Positions 55,528 through 64,000 of a stretch of DNA of 64,000 nt are shown one piece after another; the stretch's first letter is position 1, and the number at the start of each line of letters is the position of its first letter. The stretch lies in NCBI RefSeq assembly GCF_900302475.1, contig NZ_OMOQ01000002.1, positions 186,001 to 250,000 on the forward strand. The letters are read 5' to 3'. The notes under the pieces were generated by a model. That model was not told the origin of the DNA, ran no database searches, and saw nothing but the letters and a program-made list of their open reading frames with translations. This DNA comes from Defluviimonas aquaemixtae (GTDB lineage Bacteria > Pseudomonadota > Alphaproteobacteria > Rhodobacterales > Rhodobacteraceae). The position numbers and the translations under genes are program-made.

Positions 55528-57792
55528 ATGCCTTCGAAAAACCGCGTTACCCCGGAAGAAGCGCTCGCCTACCACCTGAGTCCGGTGCCGGGTAAGTACG
55601 AAATCCAAGCCACCAAGCCCATGGCGACGCAGCGCGACCTGTCACTCGCCTATTCGCCGGGCGTGGCGGTCCCCGTGCAGGCGATCGCGGAAGCGCCGGA
55701 GACCGCCTACGACTACACCACGAAGGGCAACATGGTCGCCGTGGTCACAAACGGCACGGCGATCCTCGGCCTCGGCAATCTCGGCGCGCTTGCCGCCAAG
55801 CCGGTGATGGAGGGTAAGGCGGTGCTCTTCAAGCGCTTCGCCGACGTCAACGCCGTCGACATCGAGCTCGACAGCGAAGATCCGGATGAGATCATTCAGG
55901 CCGTGAGGCTCATGGGAAAGACCTTCGGCGGCGTGAATCTCGAGGACATCAAGGCGCCGGAATGCTTCATCATCGAGAGCCGGCTCAAGGAAATCATGGA
56001 CATCCCGGTCTTCCATGACGACCAGCACGGCACGGCGGTGATCTGCGCGGCCGGTCTGATCAACGCGCTGGAACTGAGCGGCAAGAAACTACAGGACTGC
56101 AAGGTCGTGCTGAACGGCGCGGGCGCGGCCGGCATTGCCTGCCTCGAACTCATCAAGGCGATGGGCGCCCGGCACGACAACTGCATCATGTGCGACACCA
56201 AGGGCGTGATCTACGAAGGCCGCAAGGAAGGCATGAACCAATGGAAGTCCGCCCATGCGGTCAAGACCGACAAGCGGACGCTGGAAGAAGCGATGAAAGG
56301 CGCCGACATTTTCCTCGGAGTCTCGGTCAAGGGTGCGGTGACGCGGGACATGGTCGCCTCGATGGCGCCGGACCCCGTCATCTTCGCCATGGCCAACCCC
56401 GACCCGGAGATCACGCCGGAAGAGGCCCATGAGGTGCGCGAGGACGCGATCGTCGCCACCGGCCGGTCGGATTATCCGAACCAGGTCAACAACGTCCTCG
56501 GCTTCCCCTACCTCTTTCGCGGCGCGCTCGACATCCATGCCCGCGCGATCAACGACGAGATGAAGATCGCCTGCGCCGAGGCGCTCGCCCAGCTGGCGCG
56601 CCGGGACGTGCCGGACGAGGTCGCGATGGCCTATGGCCGCAAGCTCGCCTTCGGCCGCGACTACATCATCCCGACGCCCTTCGATCCACGCCTGATCCAT
56701 GTCGTGCCGCCCGCCGTCGCCAAGGCCGGGATGGATACCGGCGTCGCCCGCCGGCCGATCATCGACATGGAGGCCTACGAGCTTCACCTGAAATCCCGCA
56801 TGGACCCGACGGCGTCGATCCTTCAGGGCATCCATGCTCGCGCCCGCGCCGCGCAGGCCCGGATGATCTTCGCCGAAGGCGACGACCCGCGAGTCCTGCG
56901 CGCCGCCGTCGCCTATCAGCGCGCGGGTCTCGGCAAGGCGCTGGTCGTCGGGCGTGAGGCGGACGTGAAGGAAAAGCTCACTGCCGAGGGCCTCGCCGAT
57001 GCAGTCGGCGAAGTCGAGGTCGTGAACGCGGCCAATACAAAGCACCTTCAGACCTACAAGGACTTCCTCTACGCCCGCCTCCAGCGGGAAGGCTTCGACC
57101 AGCACGACGTCCACCGGCTCGCAGCCCGCGACCGGCATGTCTTCTCCGCGCTGATGCTCGCGCATGGCCACGGCGACGGGCTGGTGACGGGGGCGACGCG
57201 GAAATCGGCCCATGTCCTCGGCCTCATCAACCACGTCTTCGACGCGCGGGCCGAGGACGGCGCGGTCGGCATCACGGCGATCCTCCATCGCGGCCGGATC
57301 ATCTTCATCGGCGACACGCTGGTGCATGAATGGCCCGACGAGGAGGATCTGGCCGATATCGCCGAACGCGGCGTCGTCGTCGCGCGTGGCCTCGGTATCG
57401 AGCCGCGCGTCGCATTCCTGTCGTTCTCGACATTCGGCTACCCGGTCTCGGAGCGCGCCACCAAGATGCACCAGGCCCCGAGGGTGCTCGACGAGCGCGG
57501 CGTGAACTTCGAATACGAAGGCGAGATGACGGTCGATGTAGCGCTGAACCCGACGCAGATGGCACATTATCCGTTCTGCCGGCTGACCGGTCCCGCGAAC
57601 GTGCTTGTCGTCCCCGCGCGCCATTCTGCGTCCATCTCGGTAAAACTTCTTCAGGAAATGGCGGGCGCGACGGTGATCGGGCCGATCCTGACCGGCGTGG
57701 ACAAGCCGATCCAGGTTTGCGGGATGGGCGCGAACGTGAACGACATCGTCAACATGGCGGTGATCGCCGCATGTCGGCTGGGTCAGGGATGA
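55528..57792 (+). CDS. maeB: NADP-dependent malic enzyme with phosphotransacetylase-like domain
   Basis: The product of 754 residues has an N-terminal malic enzyme (about 1-425: AYSPGVAVPVQAIAE, KGNMVAVVTNGTAILGLG, DDQHGTAVICAAGL, NGAGAAGIACLEL, FAMANPDPEI) and a C-terminal phosphate acetyltransferase-like domain (about 430-754) that is regulatory in this class. It converts malate to pyruvate. The next gene overlaps by 4 bases. Confidence 0.96.
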   Translation: MPSKNRVTPEEALAYHLSPVPGKYEIQATKPMATQRDLSLAYSPGVAVPVQAIAEAPETAYDYTTKGNMVAVVTNGTAILGLGNLGALAAKPVMEGKAVLFKRFADVNAVDIELDSEDPDEIIQAVRLMGKTFGGVNLEDIKAPECFIIESRLKEIMDIPVFHDDQHGTAVICAAGLINALELSGKKLQDCKVVLNGAGAAGIACLELIKAMGARHDNCIMCDTKGVIYEGRKEGMNQWKSAHAVKTDKRTLEEAMKGADIFLGVSVKGAVTRDMVASMAPDPVIFAMANPDPEITPEEAHEVREDAIVATGRSDYPNQVNNVLGFPYLFRGALDIHARAINDEMKIACAEALAQLARRDVPDEVAMAYGRKLAFGRDYIIPTPFDPRLIHVVPPAVAKAGMDTGVARRPIIDMEAYELHLKSRMDPTASILQGIHARARAAQARMIFAEGDDPRVLRAAVAYQRAGLGKALVVGREADVKEKLTAEGLADAVGEVEVVNAANTKHLQTYKDFLYARLQREGFDQHDVHRLAARDRHVFSALMLAHGHGDGLVTGATRKSAHVLGLINHVFDARAEDGAVGITAILHRGRIIFIGDTLVHEWPDEEDLADIAERGVVVARGLGIEPRVAFLSFSTFGYPVSERATKMHQAPRVLDERGVNFEYEGEMTVDVALNPTQMAHYPFCRLTGPANVLVVPARHSASISVKLLQEMAGATVIGPILTGVDKPIQVCGMGANVNDIVNMAVIAACRLGQG

Positions 57793-58658
57793 CGATCTTC
57801 AACCTCGGCTCGATCAATATCGACCATTTCTACCGCGTACCGCACCTGCCTGCGCCGGGAGAGACGCTGGCGGCGCATGACTACCGCGTCGGGCTCGGCG
57901 GCAAGGGCGCGAACCAGTCGGCAGCGGCGGCAAAGGCGGGCGCGAAGGTGATCCACATCGGCGCGGTCGGGCCCGAAGGCGGCTGGGCCGTGGACCGTCT
58001 CGCCGGCTGGGGTGTGGACGTGCGCCACGTCGCTCGGCTCGACACGCCGACGGGGCATGCGATCATCAACATCGATCCGGCAGGGGAGAATGCGATCGTC
58101 CTCTATCCGGGCGCGAACTGGAAACTACCTCTGTCGCTCGTCGAGATGGCGCTGGCGGAAGCGGGGCCGGCCGACACACTGCTCCTGCAGAATGAAACCG
58201 CGTACCAGTCCGAAGCCGCAGCATGGGCGCGCGAAAAGGGGATGCGGGTGATCTATTCCGCCGCGCCGTTCAATGTCGGGGCCGTGCGGGCGGTTATGGA
58301 AAACGTGACTGTTCTTGCCCTGAACGCCGTGGAGGCCGAACAGCTTTCCGCAGCGATGGGGATTGGCATCGAGATGCTCGATCTGCCGGAAATCGTCGTC
58401 ACGCGCGGCGCCGAAGGCGCAGAGTGGCGGTCGCGCGAGGGAGCATGCGCATTCGCGCCGCCGATCCAGGTGCAGGCGGTCGACACCACCGGGGCAGGAG
58501 ACACGTTCGCGGGCTACTTCGCTGCCGTACGCGACGCGGGGCAGACACCGGGTGAAGCGCTCGATCTGGCTGGGGCGGCGGCCAGCCTGAAAGTCACGCG
58601 CCACGGCACGGCAGACGCAATCCCGACGCTGGAAGAGGTTCGGAGCTTCCGAGCGTGA
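57789..58658 (+). CDS. PfkB family carbohydrate kinase (ribokinase-like)
   Basis: The product of 289 residues is a ribokinase-fold kinase with the first PfkB signature GLGGKGANQSAAAAKAGAKV and the second with the catalytic aspartate, DTTGAGDTFAGYF. The N-terminus FNLGSINIDHFYRVPHLP is ribokinase-like, so ribose is the best guess, but no rbs transport genes are nearby. ATG 57789 overlaps the maeB stop (ATGA). Confidence 0.9.
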   Translation: MTIFNLGSINIDHFYRVPHLPAPGETLAAHDYRVGLGGKGANQSAAAAKAGAKVIHIGAVGPEGGWAVDRLAGWGVDVRHVARLDTPTGHAIINIDPAGENAIVLYPGANWKLPLSLVEMALAEAGPADTLLLQNETAYQSEAAAWAREKGMRVIYSAAPFNVGAVRAVMENVTVLALNAVEAEQLSAAMGIGIEMLDLPEIVVTRGAEGAEWRSREGACAFAPPIQVQAVDTTGAGDTFAGYFAAVRDAGQTPGEALDLAGAAASLKVTRHGTADAIPTLEEVRSFRA

Positions 58659-58722
58659 TGCCTGAGGCGTCGCGCGAGAACCGCTTCGAGTGTCTGCATA
58701 GGTTGGATGTCGGTCCGGGTGC

Positions 58723-59343
58723 CTAATGCGTGAACGGCGCGGCGTTCCCCCAAAGCTGACGCACCCTCTGATCGCGACCGCAGGAACTGCGGTAGAACTT
58801 GTAAGCCTCCGACTGAGACTTCGGCCCGCGCCGGGTCAGTATGATCTTGGATCCCCTGTAGTAGTTCTGATGATATGCCTCGGCTTTGTAGAACGGACCG
58901 GCATTAAGGATCGGTGTGACCACGTTTCGGCCGAGCGACTTTTCCGCCTCGGCTTTGGCAGCCTCGGCGGCCTTACGCTGAGCGGCGTTCTGAACGAAGA
59001 TCGCGGTTCGGTAACTGTCGCCCCGGTCGCAGAACTGTCCGCCCGCATCCGTCGGATCGATCGACCGGAAGAACAGCTCCATGATCTTCGCATAGCCGAT
59101 CTTGGCCGGGTCGAACCGGATCTCGACCGCCTCGTAATGCCCCGTCCCGCCACGTGTCACTTGCTTGTAGGTCGGGTTCTTCGTCTTCCCACCCGTGTAG
59201 CCCGAGACCACTTCCTTTACGCCCGTCACGCTTTCGAAATCCGCCTCCACGCACCAGAAACATCCGCCCGCTACCACGGCGGTCTCGGTCGCGGCCAGCG
59301 CGGGCCCGGTGAGGAACAGAAAGGCAATCACAAGTCTCAGCAT
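58723..59343 (-). CDS. msrA: Periplasmic peptide-methionine (S)-S-oxide reductase MsrA
   Basis: The product of 206 residues has the catalytic GGCFWC at 26-31 and [17 protein letters not shown] blocks of MsrA. A signal peptide ([20 protein letters not shown]) places it in the periplasm, unlike the usual cytosolic MsrA. It repairs S-sulfoxides of methionine. No msrB is adjacent. Confidence 0.94.
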   Translation of the reverse strand: MLRLVIAFLFLTGPALAATETAVVAGGCFWCVEADFESVTGVKEVVSGYTGGKTKNPTYKQVTRGGTGHYEAVEIRFDPAKIGYAKIMELFFRSIDPTDAGGQFCDRGDSYRTAIFVQNAAQRKAAEAAKAEAEKSLGRNVVTPILNAGPFYKAEAYHQNYYRGSKIILTRRGPKSQSEAYKFYRSSCGRDQRVRQLWGNAAPFTH

Positions 59344-59440
59344 CGCGTAGCTCCGTTTTGTCCGAAGAAACAGGGTCAGGCGCGCTGGCGCAAGACATCT
59401 TCCCGTGATCTGTCGTGAGCGCCTGCGAAGCTAAGGTGTC

Positions 59441-60067
59441 TCAGCCGCTCTTCCAGCCCTTGTCGCGATGCGTTCCGTCGCAGTAAGGCTTGTTGCCCGA
59501 CAAACCGCAACGGCACAGCACGAACTTCTCGAGACACGACCCTTCACCCGGCGACACTGCGTCGATCGTCCCGCCGAGAACCCAGTAGGGGCCGTTGCGT
59601 TCGACCTCGATATCCGCGCGACCCTCTGGGAGACGGTGCTCTCGCCCCTCGAAGGCGAGGGCGCCAGAGGGACAGGCTGCGATGACCGTTTCGAGCTCGG
59701 CGCGGGTGCCCTTGTCCGGCTGCACCCACGGCTTCTCGTTCGAATTGAACACATGGCCCGCGAGCCGGCTGCATTCCGCCGCGTGAGAGCAAATCCGTGG
59801 GTTGTACGTCACCGTCATCTCGGCGCCCTCATAGGCGATCACCCGGTCACGCCCGGCGGCCGTCGCATCGTCTTCCGAGCGAAAGCCCACCTCCTCGTGA
59901 CTGTTGTCGCAAAATGGCTTGTTCCGACTTTGACCGCACCGGCAGAGCACCATGACCCGCTTGGCCTCGAGCTCCACCCCGTCCTCGCCTTTGATGCTCC
60001 GCGCACCCTTCACGACCAGGGGCCCGTTGGTGCGCGCTTCGATGGTGAATTTGGCCTCGCCGTCCAT
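59441..60067 (-). CDS. CDGSH-ferredoxin-CDGSH iron-sulfur protein
   Basis: The product of 208 residues contains two CDGSH (mitoNEET-type) 2Fe-2S sites: C42, C44, C53, H57 in LCRCGQSRNKPFCDNSH and C185, C187, C196, H200 in LCRCGLSGNKPYCDGTH. Between them (about 80-140) is a divergent single-cluster ferredoxin with C93, C99 and C132 (RICSHAAEC, AACPSGAL). The three cluster sites in one small soluble protein suggest electron transfer or cluster handling; the partner is unknown. The first site has D-N-S-H where the classical motif has D-G-(S/T)-H. Confidence 0.92.
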   Translation of the reverse strand: MDGEAKFTIEARTNGPLVVKGARSIKGEDGVELEAKRVMVLCRCGQSRNKPFCDNSHEEVGFRSEDDATAAGRDRVIAYEGAEMTVTYNPRICSHAAECSRLAGHVFNSNEKPWVQPDKGTRAELETVIAACPSGALAFEGREHRLPEGRADIEVERNGPYWVLGGTIDAVSPGEGSCLEKFVLCRCGLSGNKPYCDGTHRDKGWKSG

Positions 60068-60085
60068 ACTCGCCTCCTGCTTTCG

Positions 60086-61054
60086 CTAGCCCCGCAGCCG
60101 GTCCATGATGGTCACGAGCTCCGAACTGATGCCCGGCTCCGACAGGGCATGCCCCGCTGCGGGCACGAGCTTCAACTCGGCCAGCTTCCAGTTCCGGGCG
60201 AGCGTCCAGGCCGAGATTGGCGGGCAGATCATGTCATAGCGGCCCTGCACTATCGAGGCCGGAATGTCGCGCAGCTTGGGCAGGTCGCGCAGGATCTGCC
60301 CATCCTCCTCCAGAAAGCCCTGGTTCAGAAAGTAATGATTCTCCAGCCGCGCGAAGGCGCGGGCGTAGTCGCCAGGTGCGTCCCCCGCGCTTCCATCCGC
60401 GTCGATGCTGGCAAGCGCATTCTCCCACGCCGCCCAGCTGCGGGCGTAGCGTGTCTCTGCGACTCGGTCGCCGCAGAACAGCCTCTCGTGGTAGGCCTTG
60501 ATAAGGTCGTCATGCTCTGCGGGCGGGATAGGGCGAACGAACTCCGTCCAGCGATCCGGCCAGAACGCGCCGGCCCCGCCACCGTAGAACCAGCAAAGCT
60601 CACCCTCGGTCATGAGGAATACGCCTCGAAGCACCAGATGGCGCACCCGGTCCGGATATGTCTGCGCGTAGAGCAGAGCAAGCGTTGCGCCCCAGCTCCC
60701 GCCAAAGATGATCCAGTTGGTGATGTCGAGCGATCTTCGGATGCGCTCGATATCAGCGACGAGGTGCCAGGTTGTATTGTCCTCCACACTGGCATGGGGC
60801 CGTGACCGGCCGCAGCCGCGCTGATCGAAGAGGATGATCCGATAGACGGAAGGGTCGAAGTAACGCCGCATCGCGGGCGAACAGGCGCCGCCCGGCCCGC
60901 CATGCAGGACGATCACGGGGAGGCCGGTTGGATGGCCGCATTGCTCGATGTAAATCCGGTGTCCGTCGCCAACATCCATCATGCGCTGATCGAATGGCTC
61001 GATCTGCGGGTAGAGAAATGCGGCTGCGCGTTTTTGCCCTGCGACGCGATCCAT
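60086..61054 (-). CDS. pip: Proline iminopeptidase
   Basis: The product of 322 residues is an alpha/beta hydrolase of family S33: oxyanion HGGPGGACSPAM, nucleophile serine in IFGGSWGATLAL, the acid in VQGRYDMICP and histidine near PAAGHALSEPG. It removes N-terminal proline from peptides. It is 18 bp upstream of the CDGSH gene on the same strand and divergent from ubiG with a 60-bp gap. Confidence 0.94.
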   Translation of the reverse strand: MDRVAGQKRAAAFLYPQIEPFDQRMMDVGDGHRIYIEQCGHPTGLPVIVLHGGPGGACSPAMRRYFDPSVYRIILFDQRGCGRSRPHASVEDNTTWHLVADIERIRRSLDITNWIIFGGSWGATLALLYAQTYPDRVRHLVLRGVFLMTEGELCWFYGGGAGAFWPDRWTEFVRPIPPAEHDDLIKAYHERLFCGDRVAETRYARSWAAWENALASIDADGSAGDAPGDYARAFARLENHYFLNQGFLEEDGQILRDLPKLRDIPASIVQGRYDMICPPISAWTLARNWKLAELKLVPAAGHALSEPGISSELVTIMDRLRG

Positions 61055-61114
61055 GATTTACCTATATAGCGCAATAAGGCGGGCCGCCACAGCGCACGGC
61101 GACCAGAATGGAGC

Positions 61115-61864
61115 ATGCCGATGAACGCCGAAACCCACAGCGTCGATCCGGCCGAGGTCGCCAAGTTCGAGGCGATGGCGGCAGAGTGGTGGGATCCGCA
61201 CGGCAAGTTCAAGCCGCTGCACATGATGAACCCCGTGCGGCTCGACTACATCACGCGCCAGATCGCCGCCGAGTTCGGCCGCGATCTCGCGTCGGAGAAG
61301 CCGTTTGCCGGGCTCCGCATCCTCGATATCGGCTGCGGCGGCGGGCTTCTGTCGGAGCCGATGGCGCGTCTCGGGGCAGAGGTCACGGGCGCGGACGCGG
61401 CCGAGCGCAACATCCCCGTCGCGCGCCTGCACGCCGAAGAGCAGGGCCTGTCAATCGACTACCGGCACGCGACCGCAGAGGCATTGGAAGTTGCCGGCGA
61501 ACGGTATGACGTCGTGCTGGCGATGGAAATCGTAGAACATGTCGCCGATCCGGCCGCGTTTCTTTCTACCTGCCGCGCGCTTCTCAAGTCGGGTGGGCTG
61601 ATAATCTGCTCGACCATCAACCGCAATGCGAAGAGCTTCATGACGGCGATTGTCGGTGCGGAATGGATCATGCGCTGGCTTCCCAGGGGAACGCACGACT
61701 GGTCGAAATTCATCGCGCCGGACGAGTTGTGCCGCATGGCAGGCGACAGCGGGTTGGAGCCCGTCGACCGCAAGGGATTCGTCTTCAATCCGGTAAGCTG
61801 GCAGTGGTCCATCTCTGACCGAGATCTGAGCGTGAACTATGTGATTGCGGCCACCGCCCGCTAG
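61115..61864 (+). CDS. ubiG: Ubiquinone O-methyltransferase UbiG
   Basis: The product of 249 residues is a SAM methyltransferase with the loop [19 protein letters not shown] near 68-87 and UbiG-specific [16 protein letters not shown] and FSTIN-like [15 protein letters not shown] blocks. It carries out both O-methylations of ubiquinone synthesis. Start ATG 61115, with a second ATG at 61121. Its TAG stop shares CTAG (61861-61864) with the convergent marR-like gene. Confidence 0.96.
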   Translation: MPMNAETHSVDPAEVAKFEAMAAEWWDPHGKFKPLHMMNPVRLDYITRQIAAEFGRDLASEKPFAGLRILDIGCGGGLLSEPMARLGAEVTGADAAERNIPVARLHAEEQGLSIDYRHATAEALEVAGERYDVVLAMEIVEHVADPAAFLSTCRALLKSGGLIICSTINRNAKSFMTAIVGAEWIMRWLPRGTHDWSKFIAPDELCRMAGDSGLEPVDRKGFVFNPVSWQWSISDRDLSVNYVIAATAR

Positions 61865-62301
61865 CCGCGCCCCAGCCGCGCGCGCAGCTCACGCAGGATT
61901 GGCAGCGCTGCACGGACCCGGTCGGGGCCGATCGATTTGACGACATCGCCGATAAGAGGTGCGATGGATGAAAGCGCCGCGTCGCGGGCCGCGCGCCCGG
62001 CCGGGCTGATCGAGACGAATTTGCGCCGCGCGTCGTCCCAGTCGGGCCGGATATGGACGTGGCCTGCCCATTCGAGCTTTGACAGCGTGTTCGTCATTGC
62101 CCCGCGCGTCACGTGGAAGGCGTCCGCAAGTTGGGCGGGCGTACGTTCCTCGTTGGCATTGGCGAGGTGGTTCAGAACTGAGAAGTGGCTGAGCTCCATC
62201 CCCTTCGGCAGCGCGCGTGACACGAGGTTGCGGGCCAGCTGATCGGCCATGAAGACCTCGGAGAACAGCGAGATAGCGAGAGGATCGTTACGGTCAGCCA
62301 T
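61861..62301 (-). CDS. MarR family transcriptional regulator
   Basis: The product of 146 residues has the MarR winged helix: [40 protein letters not shown] and the wing [16 protein letters not shown]. The effector and targets are unknown. It follows the nitrilase-like gene by 3 bases, so it is probably the last gene of the comF-grxC-nitrilase-marR transcript; the neighbouring enzymes need not be its targets. Confidence 0.92.
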   Translation of the reverse strand: MADRNDPLAISLFSEVFMADQLARNLVSRALPKGMELSHFSVLNHLANANEERTPAQLADAFHVTRGAMTNTLSKLEWAGHVHIRPDWDDARRKFVSISPAGRAARDAALSSIAPLIGDVVKSIGPDRVRAALPILRELRARLGRG

Positions 62302-62304
62302 AGC

Positions 62305-63135
62305 CTAGGGCCCCCCAATCGAACGGTCGTGGCTAAGCGAAGGAATTCGCGCGCGGGCGTGGCTGACCTCATCCAGCGATAGGTCCGCCAGTACCAGCCC
62401 CGGCTCGATTCCGCCATCGGCCAGTACCTCGCCCCAGGGCGAGACTATCATGGAATGGCCGTAGCTCCGGCGAGGGCGTCCGGCATGCGCCGCATGCGTA
62501 CCCGTCTGGGCGGGGGCAAGCACATAGGCGCCGTTCTCGATCGCACGGGCGCGCAGCAGGATCTCCCAATGGGCCGCGCCGGTTGTGTCGTTAAACGCCG
62601 ATGGTACCGTCAGCACCTCCGCGCCTGCCTTTGCAAGCTGACGGTAGAGATAGGGAAAGCGGAGATCGTAGCAGACCGTGAGACCGATACGCGCGAAGGG
62701 CGTGTCGGCCACGACCGCCTGCGTCCCCGGCCGGTAGCCTGCGGATTCCCGGTACCGTTCGGTCTCGGACACCTCCACGTCGAACATGTGGATCTTATCG
62801 TAGCGCGCAACGATCGCACCATCCGGCCCGAGCAAGAAGGAACGGTTCGCGAAGCGCCCGTCGGGATCGTCGGTCTTGAGCGCGAGCGACCCGATCAGAA
62901 GCCAGATTCCCAAGGCATCGGCGTCGGCGCGCAACGCAGCGAGCGTCGGGTCGTCTTCCTCGTGCCTCAACACGGCATTCTGGTGCGCACGGTCGGACGA
63001 CAGGCAGTTCGTCACCTCCGGTGTCAGGACAAGACCAGCGCCCGTCGCGGCAGCCTCGCGGAGCAGCGATCGCGTCACCGGCAGGTTCGTCTCAGGATCG
63101 TCAGTCACCGAAAGCTGGAGGAGGCCGCATTTCAT
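62305..63135 (-). CDS. Carbon-nitrogen hydrolase (Nit1/Nit2-like amidase)
   Basis: The product of 276 residues carries the nitrilase-superfamily triad: E40 in VLTPEVTN, K114 in RYDKIHMFD and C153 in LTVCYDLRFPYLYR. The sequence is of the Nit1/Nit2 branch, whose members hydrolyse omega-amides or deaminated glutathione. The grxC neighbour would fit a glutathione-repair role, but this is inference. Follows grxC by 3 bases. Confidence 0.93.
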   Translation of the reverse strand: MKCGLLQLSVTDDPETNLPVTRSLLREAAATGAGLVLTPEVTNCLSSDRAHQNAVLRHEEDDPTLAALRADADALGIWLLIGSLALKTDDPDGRFANRSFLLGPDGAIVARYDKIHMFDVEVSETERYRESAGYRPGTQAVVADTPFARIGLTVCYDLRFPYLYRQLAKAGAEVLTVPSAFNDTTGAAHWEILLRARAIENGAYVLAPAQTGTHAAHAGRPRRSYGHSMIVSPWGEVLADGGIEPGLVLADLSLDEVSHARARIPSLSHDRSIGGP

Positions 63136-63138
63136 CTC

Positions 63139-63396
63139 TCACCTCGCGATCAGAGGATCGAGTTTGCCCATGCGGTCGAGCGTGTGCAGTTCGTCCGCAC
63201 CGCCGATATGGCGGTTGTCGATGAAGATTTGCGGCACGGTCCGCCGCCCCATCGCGCGCTGCGTCATTTCTTGACGCAGCCGAATATCACCCGAGACGTC
63301 GGTTTCTTCGTAGGACGCGCCCTTGCGCTCCAAAAGCCGTTTTGCGGCAACGCAATATGGGCACCAGGGCGTGGTGAAGATCTCGATGCGCGGCAT
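63139..63396 (-). CDS. grxC: Glutaredoxin 3
   Basis: The product of 85 residues is a dithiol glutaredoxin with C12 and C15 in TPWCPYC, the cis-proline loop RRTVPQIFI and the GSH-contact GGADEL. It reduces disulfides with glutathione. Between comF and the nitrilase-like gene. Confidence 0.96.
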   Translation of the reverse strand: MPRIEIFTTPWCPYCVAAKRLLERKGASYEETDVSGDIRLRQEMTQRAMGRRTVPQIFIDNRHIGGADELHTLDRMGKLDPLIAR

Positions 63397-63432
63397 GGGT
63401 CCAGATCCGGAAGTCGGGGCGACTATAGGGAT

Positions 63433-64000
63433 TTAGGCATCCTTAGCAACGCGCGCCAGCACGAGGACCGAAACGGACGCAGCCCCGGCCGCCCGACAGC
63501 TATCGGCCGCCGCAGCTAGCGTCGCGCCGGAGGTCATCACGTCATCGATGACCAGCACGTCGCGGCCGCGGATCTTCGCCGCGCGTCGCGGATGCGCCCG
63601 AATCGCGCCCGACAGGTTGGCGAAGCGCGCGTCGCGGGTGCGATCGTCCTGGCTGTGCGTGTTCCGGCTGCGTACGAGGAGGTCCGGACAGTGATCCAGC
63701 CCAGCCAGCCGTGCGAGAGCTCGCGACAGAAGTGCGGCCTGGTTGAACCGGCGCCGGAACAGTCGCGCCCAGTGCAGCGGCACTGGCGCGACCAGCATGT
63801 CGGGTGAAATGATCGACCGCCCGGCCCGGGTCAGCCAATCTGCCGCGGGCCGCGACAGGTCGAGCCGGTCGCCATGCTTCAGCGCGAGAACAAGCTTACA
63901 CGCGTTGTCCCTGTAGACCATCGCCGCGCGGCCGCGGTCCCAAGGCCGCGCGATTGTCAGGCAGTCGTCGCAGTGCTCGCGCCGCCCATCGTCCTCGCCC
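63433..64000 (-). CDS. comF: ComF family phosphoribosyltransferase-like protein, 5' end outside the window
   Basis: At least 188 residues are in the window and the frame is open to the right edge, so the N-terminus is missing. Visible are a zinc-finger pair (EHCDDCL), the linker RPWDRGRAAMVYRDN, ALKHGDRLDLSRP and the PRPP-binding loop VLVIDDVMTSGATLAAAA. ComF is a phosphoribosyltransferase-fold protein used in DNA uptake in naturally competent bacteria. The start beyond the window edge cannot be judged. Confidence 0.93.
   Translation of the reverse strand, partial: GEDDGRREHCDDCLTIARPWDRGRAAMVYRDNACKLVLALKHGDRLDLSRPAADWLTRAGRSIISPDMLVAPVPLHWARLFRRRFNQAALLSRALARLAGLDHCPDLLVRSRNTHSQDDRTRDARFANLSGAIRAHPRRAAKIRGRDVLVIDDVMTSGATLAAAADSCRAAGAASVSVLVLARVAKDA

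Noticed and set aside
55400..55528. Longer N-terminus for MutS starting at 55528
   Set aside because: No ribosome-binding site, atypical residues; GTG 55399 with GGGAGG matches the normal MutS start.
56089..57624. Long minus-strand open frame antisense to maeB
   Set aside because: maeB is certain from its domains; the antisense frame is a codon-bias shadow.

Overview
The window is a GC-rich alphaproteobacterial chromosome segment, almost certainly from the Rhodobacteraceae (Roseobacter/Rhodobacter group). The evidence is the regB / senC-regA-hvrA photosynthesis-type redox cluster, an H-NS-like protein of the HvrA type, AddAB instead of RecBCD, AmgK-MurU, HemJ, GTA/CtrA-type promoter signals, and the classical alphaproteobacterial origin neighbourhood (dnaQ-coaE-aroE-maf, then hemJ-rho-mnmE-mnmG-rsmG-parA-parB). 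The left edge shows a possible partial gene and the right edge cuts through comF. I saw no rRNA, tRNA, CRISPR array, prophage or insertion sequence.

Layout. 1-2.7 kb: a small secreted protein, an HD hydrolase, and a LysR regulator divergent from a 46-codon ORF. 2.4-5.6 kb: the RegBA redox two-component system with its SCO-family protein and HvrA. 5.6-16.3 kb: a kinase-less PAS protein behind a perfect CtrA-type site, then one long co-directional run tsaE-amgK-murU-addB-addA-trxA with a trxA terminator. 16.3-25 kb: hslV, a membrane protein, DM13 protein, hslU, a lipoprotein hydrolase, then tim44-mltA-smr divergent from fxsA-secB-idi. 25-29.6 kb: a five-gene accessory operon with a tripartite tricarboxylate-type transporter (tctCBA) and two enzymes of unknown reaction (AtuA/DUF1446 and DUF4387). 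29.8-37.1 kb: tamA-tamB, a YihY protein and an exopolysaccharide-type sugar transferase.

Origin region. Genes diverge from 39.9-40.3 kb: dnaQ, coaE, aroE and maf run leftward, hemJ, rho, mnmE, mnmG, rsmG, parA and parB run rightward. The gap holds an AT-rich tract and four DnaA-box-like 9-mers, so I call it the chromosomal oriC. Two perfect 16-bp parS sites lie 3.2 and 5.1 kb away, inside the start regions of mnmG and rsmG. Right of the origin are hemW-ridA-rdgB-rph (leftward), hrcA-grpE, mutS, malic enzyme-ribokinase-like, msrA, a double-CDGSH/ferredoxin protein, a proline iminopeptidase, ubiG, and a comF-grxC-nitrilase-marR string.

Most of the window is housekeeping. The parts most worth follow-up are the tct-AtuA-DUF4387 operon, the CtrA-linked PAS protein (possibly DivL-like), the CDGSH-ferredoxin-CDGSH fusion, the LysR/46-codon locus with mirrored start-site repeats, and the repeated use of a CTAG tetranucleotide as a shared stop for four convergent gene pairs.
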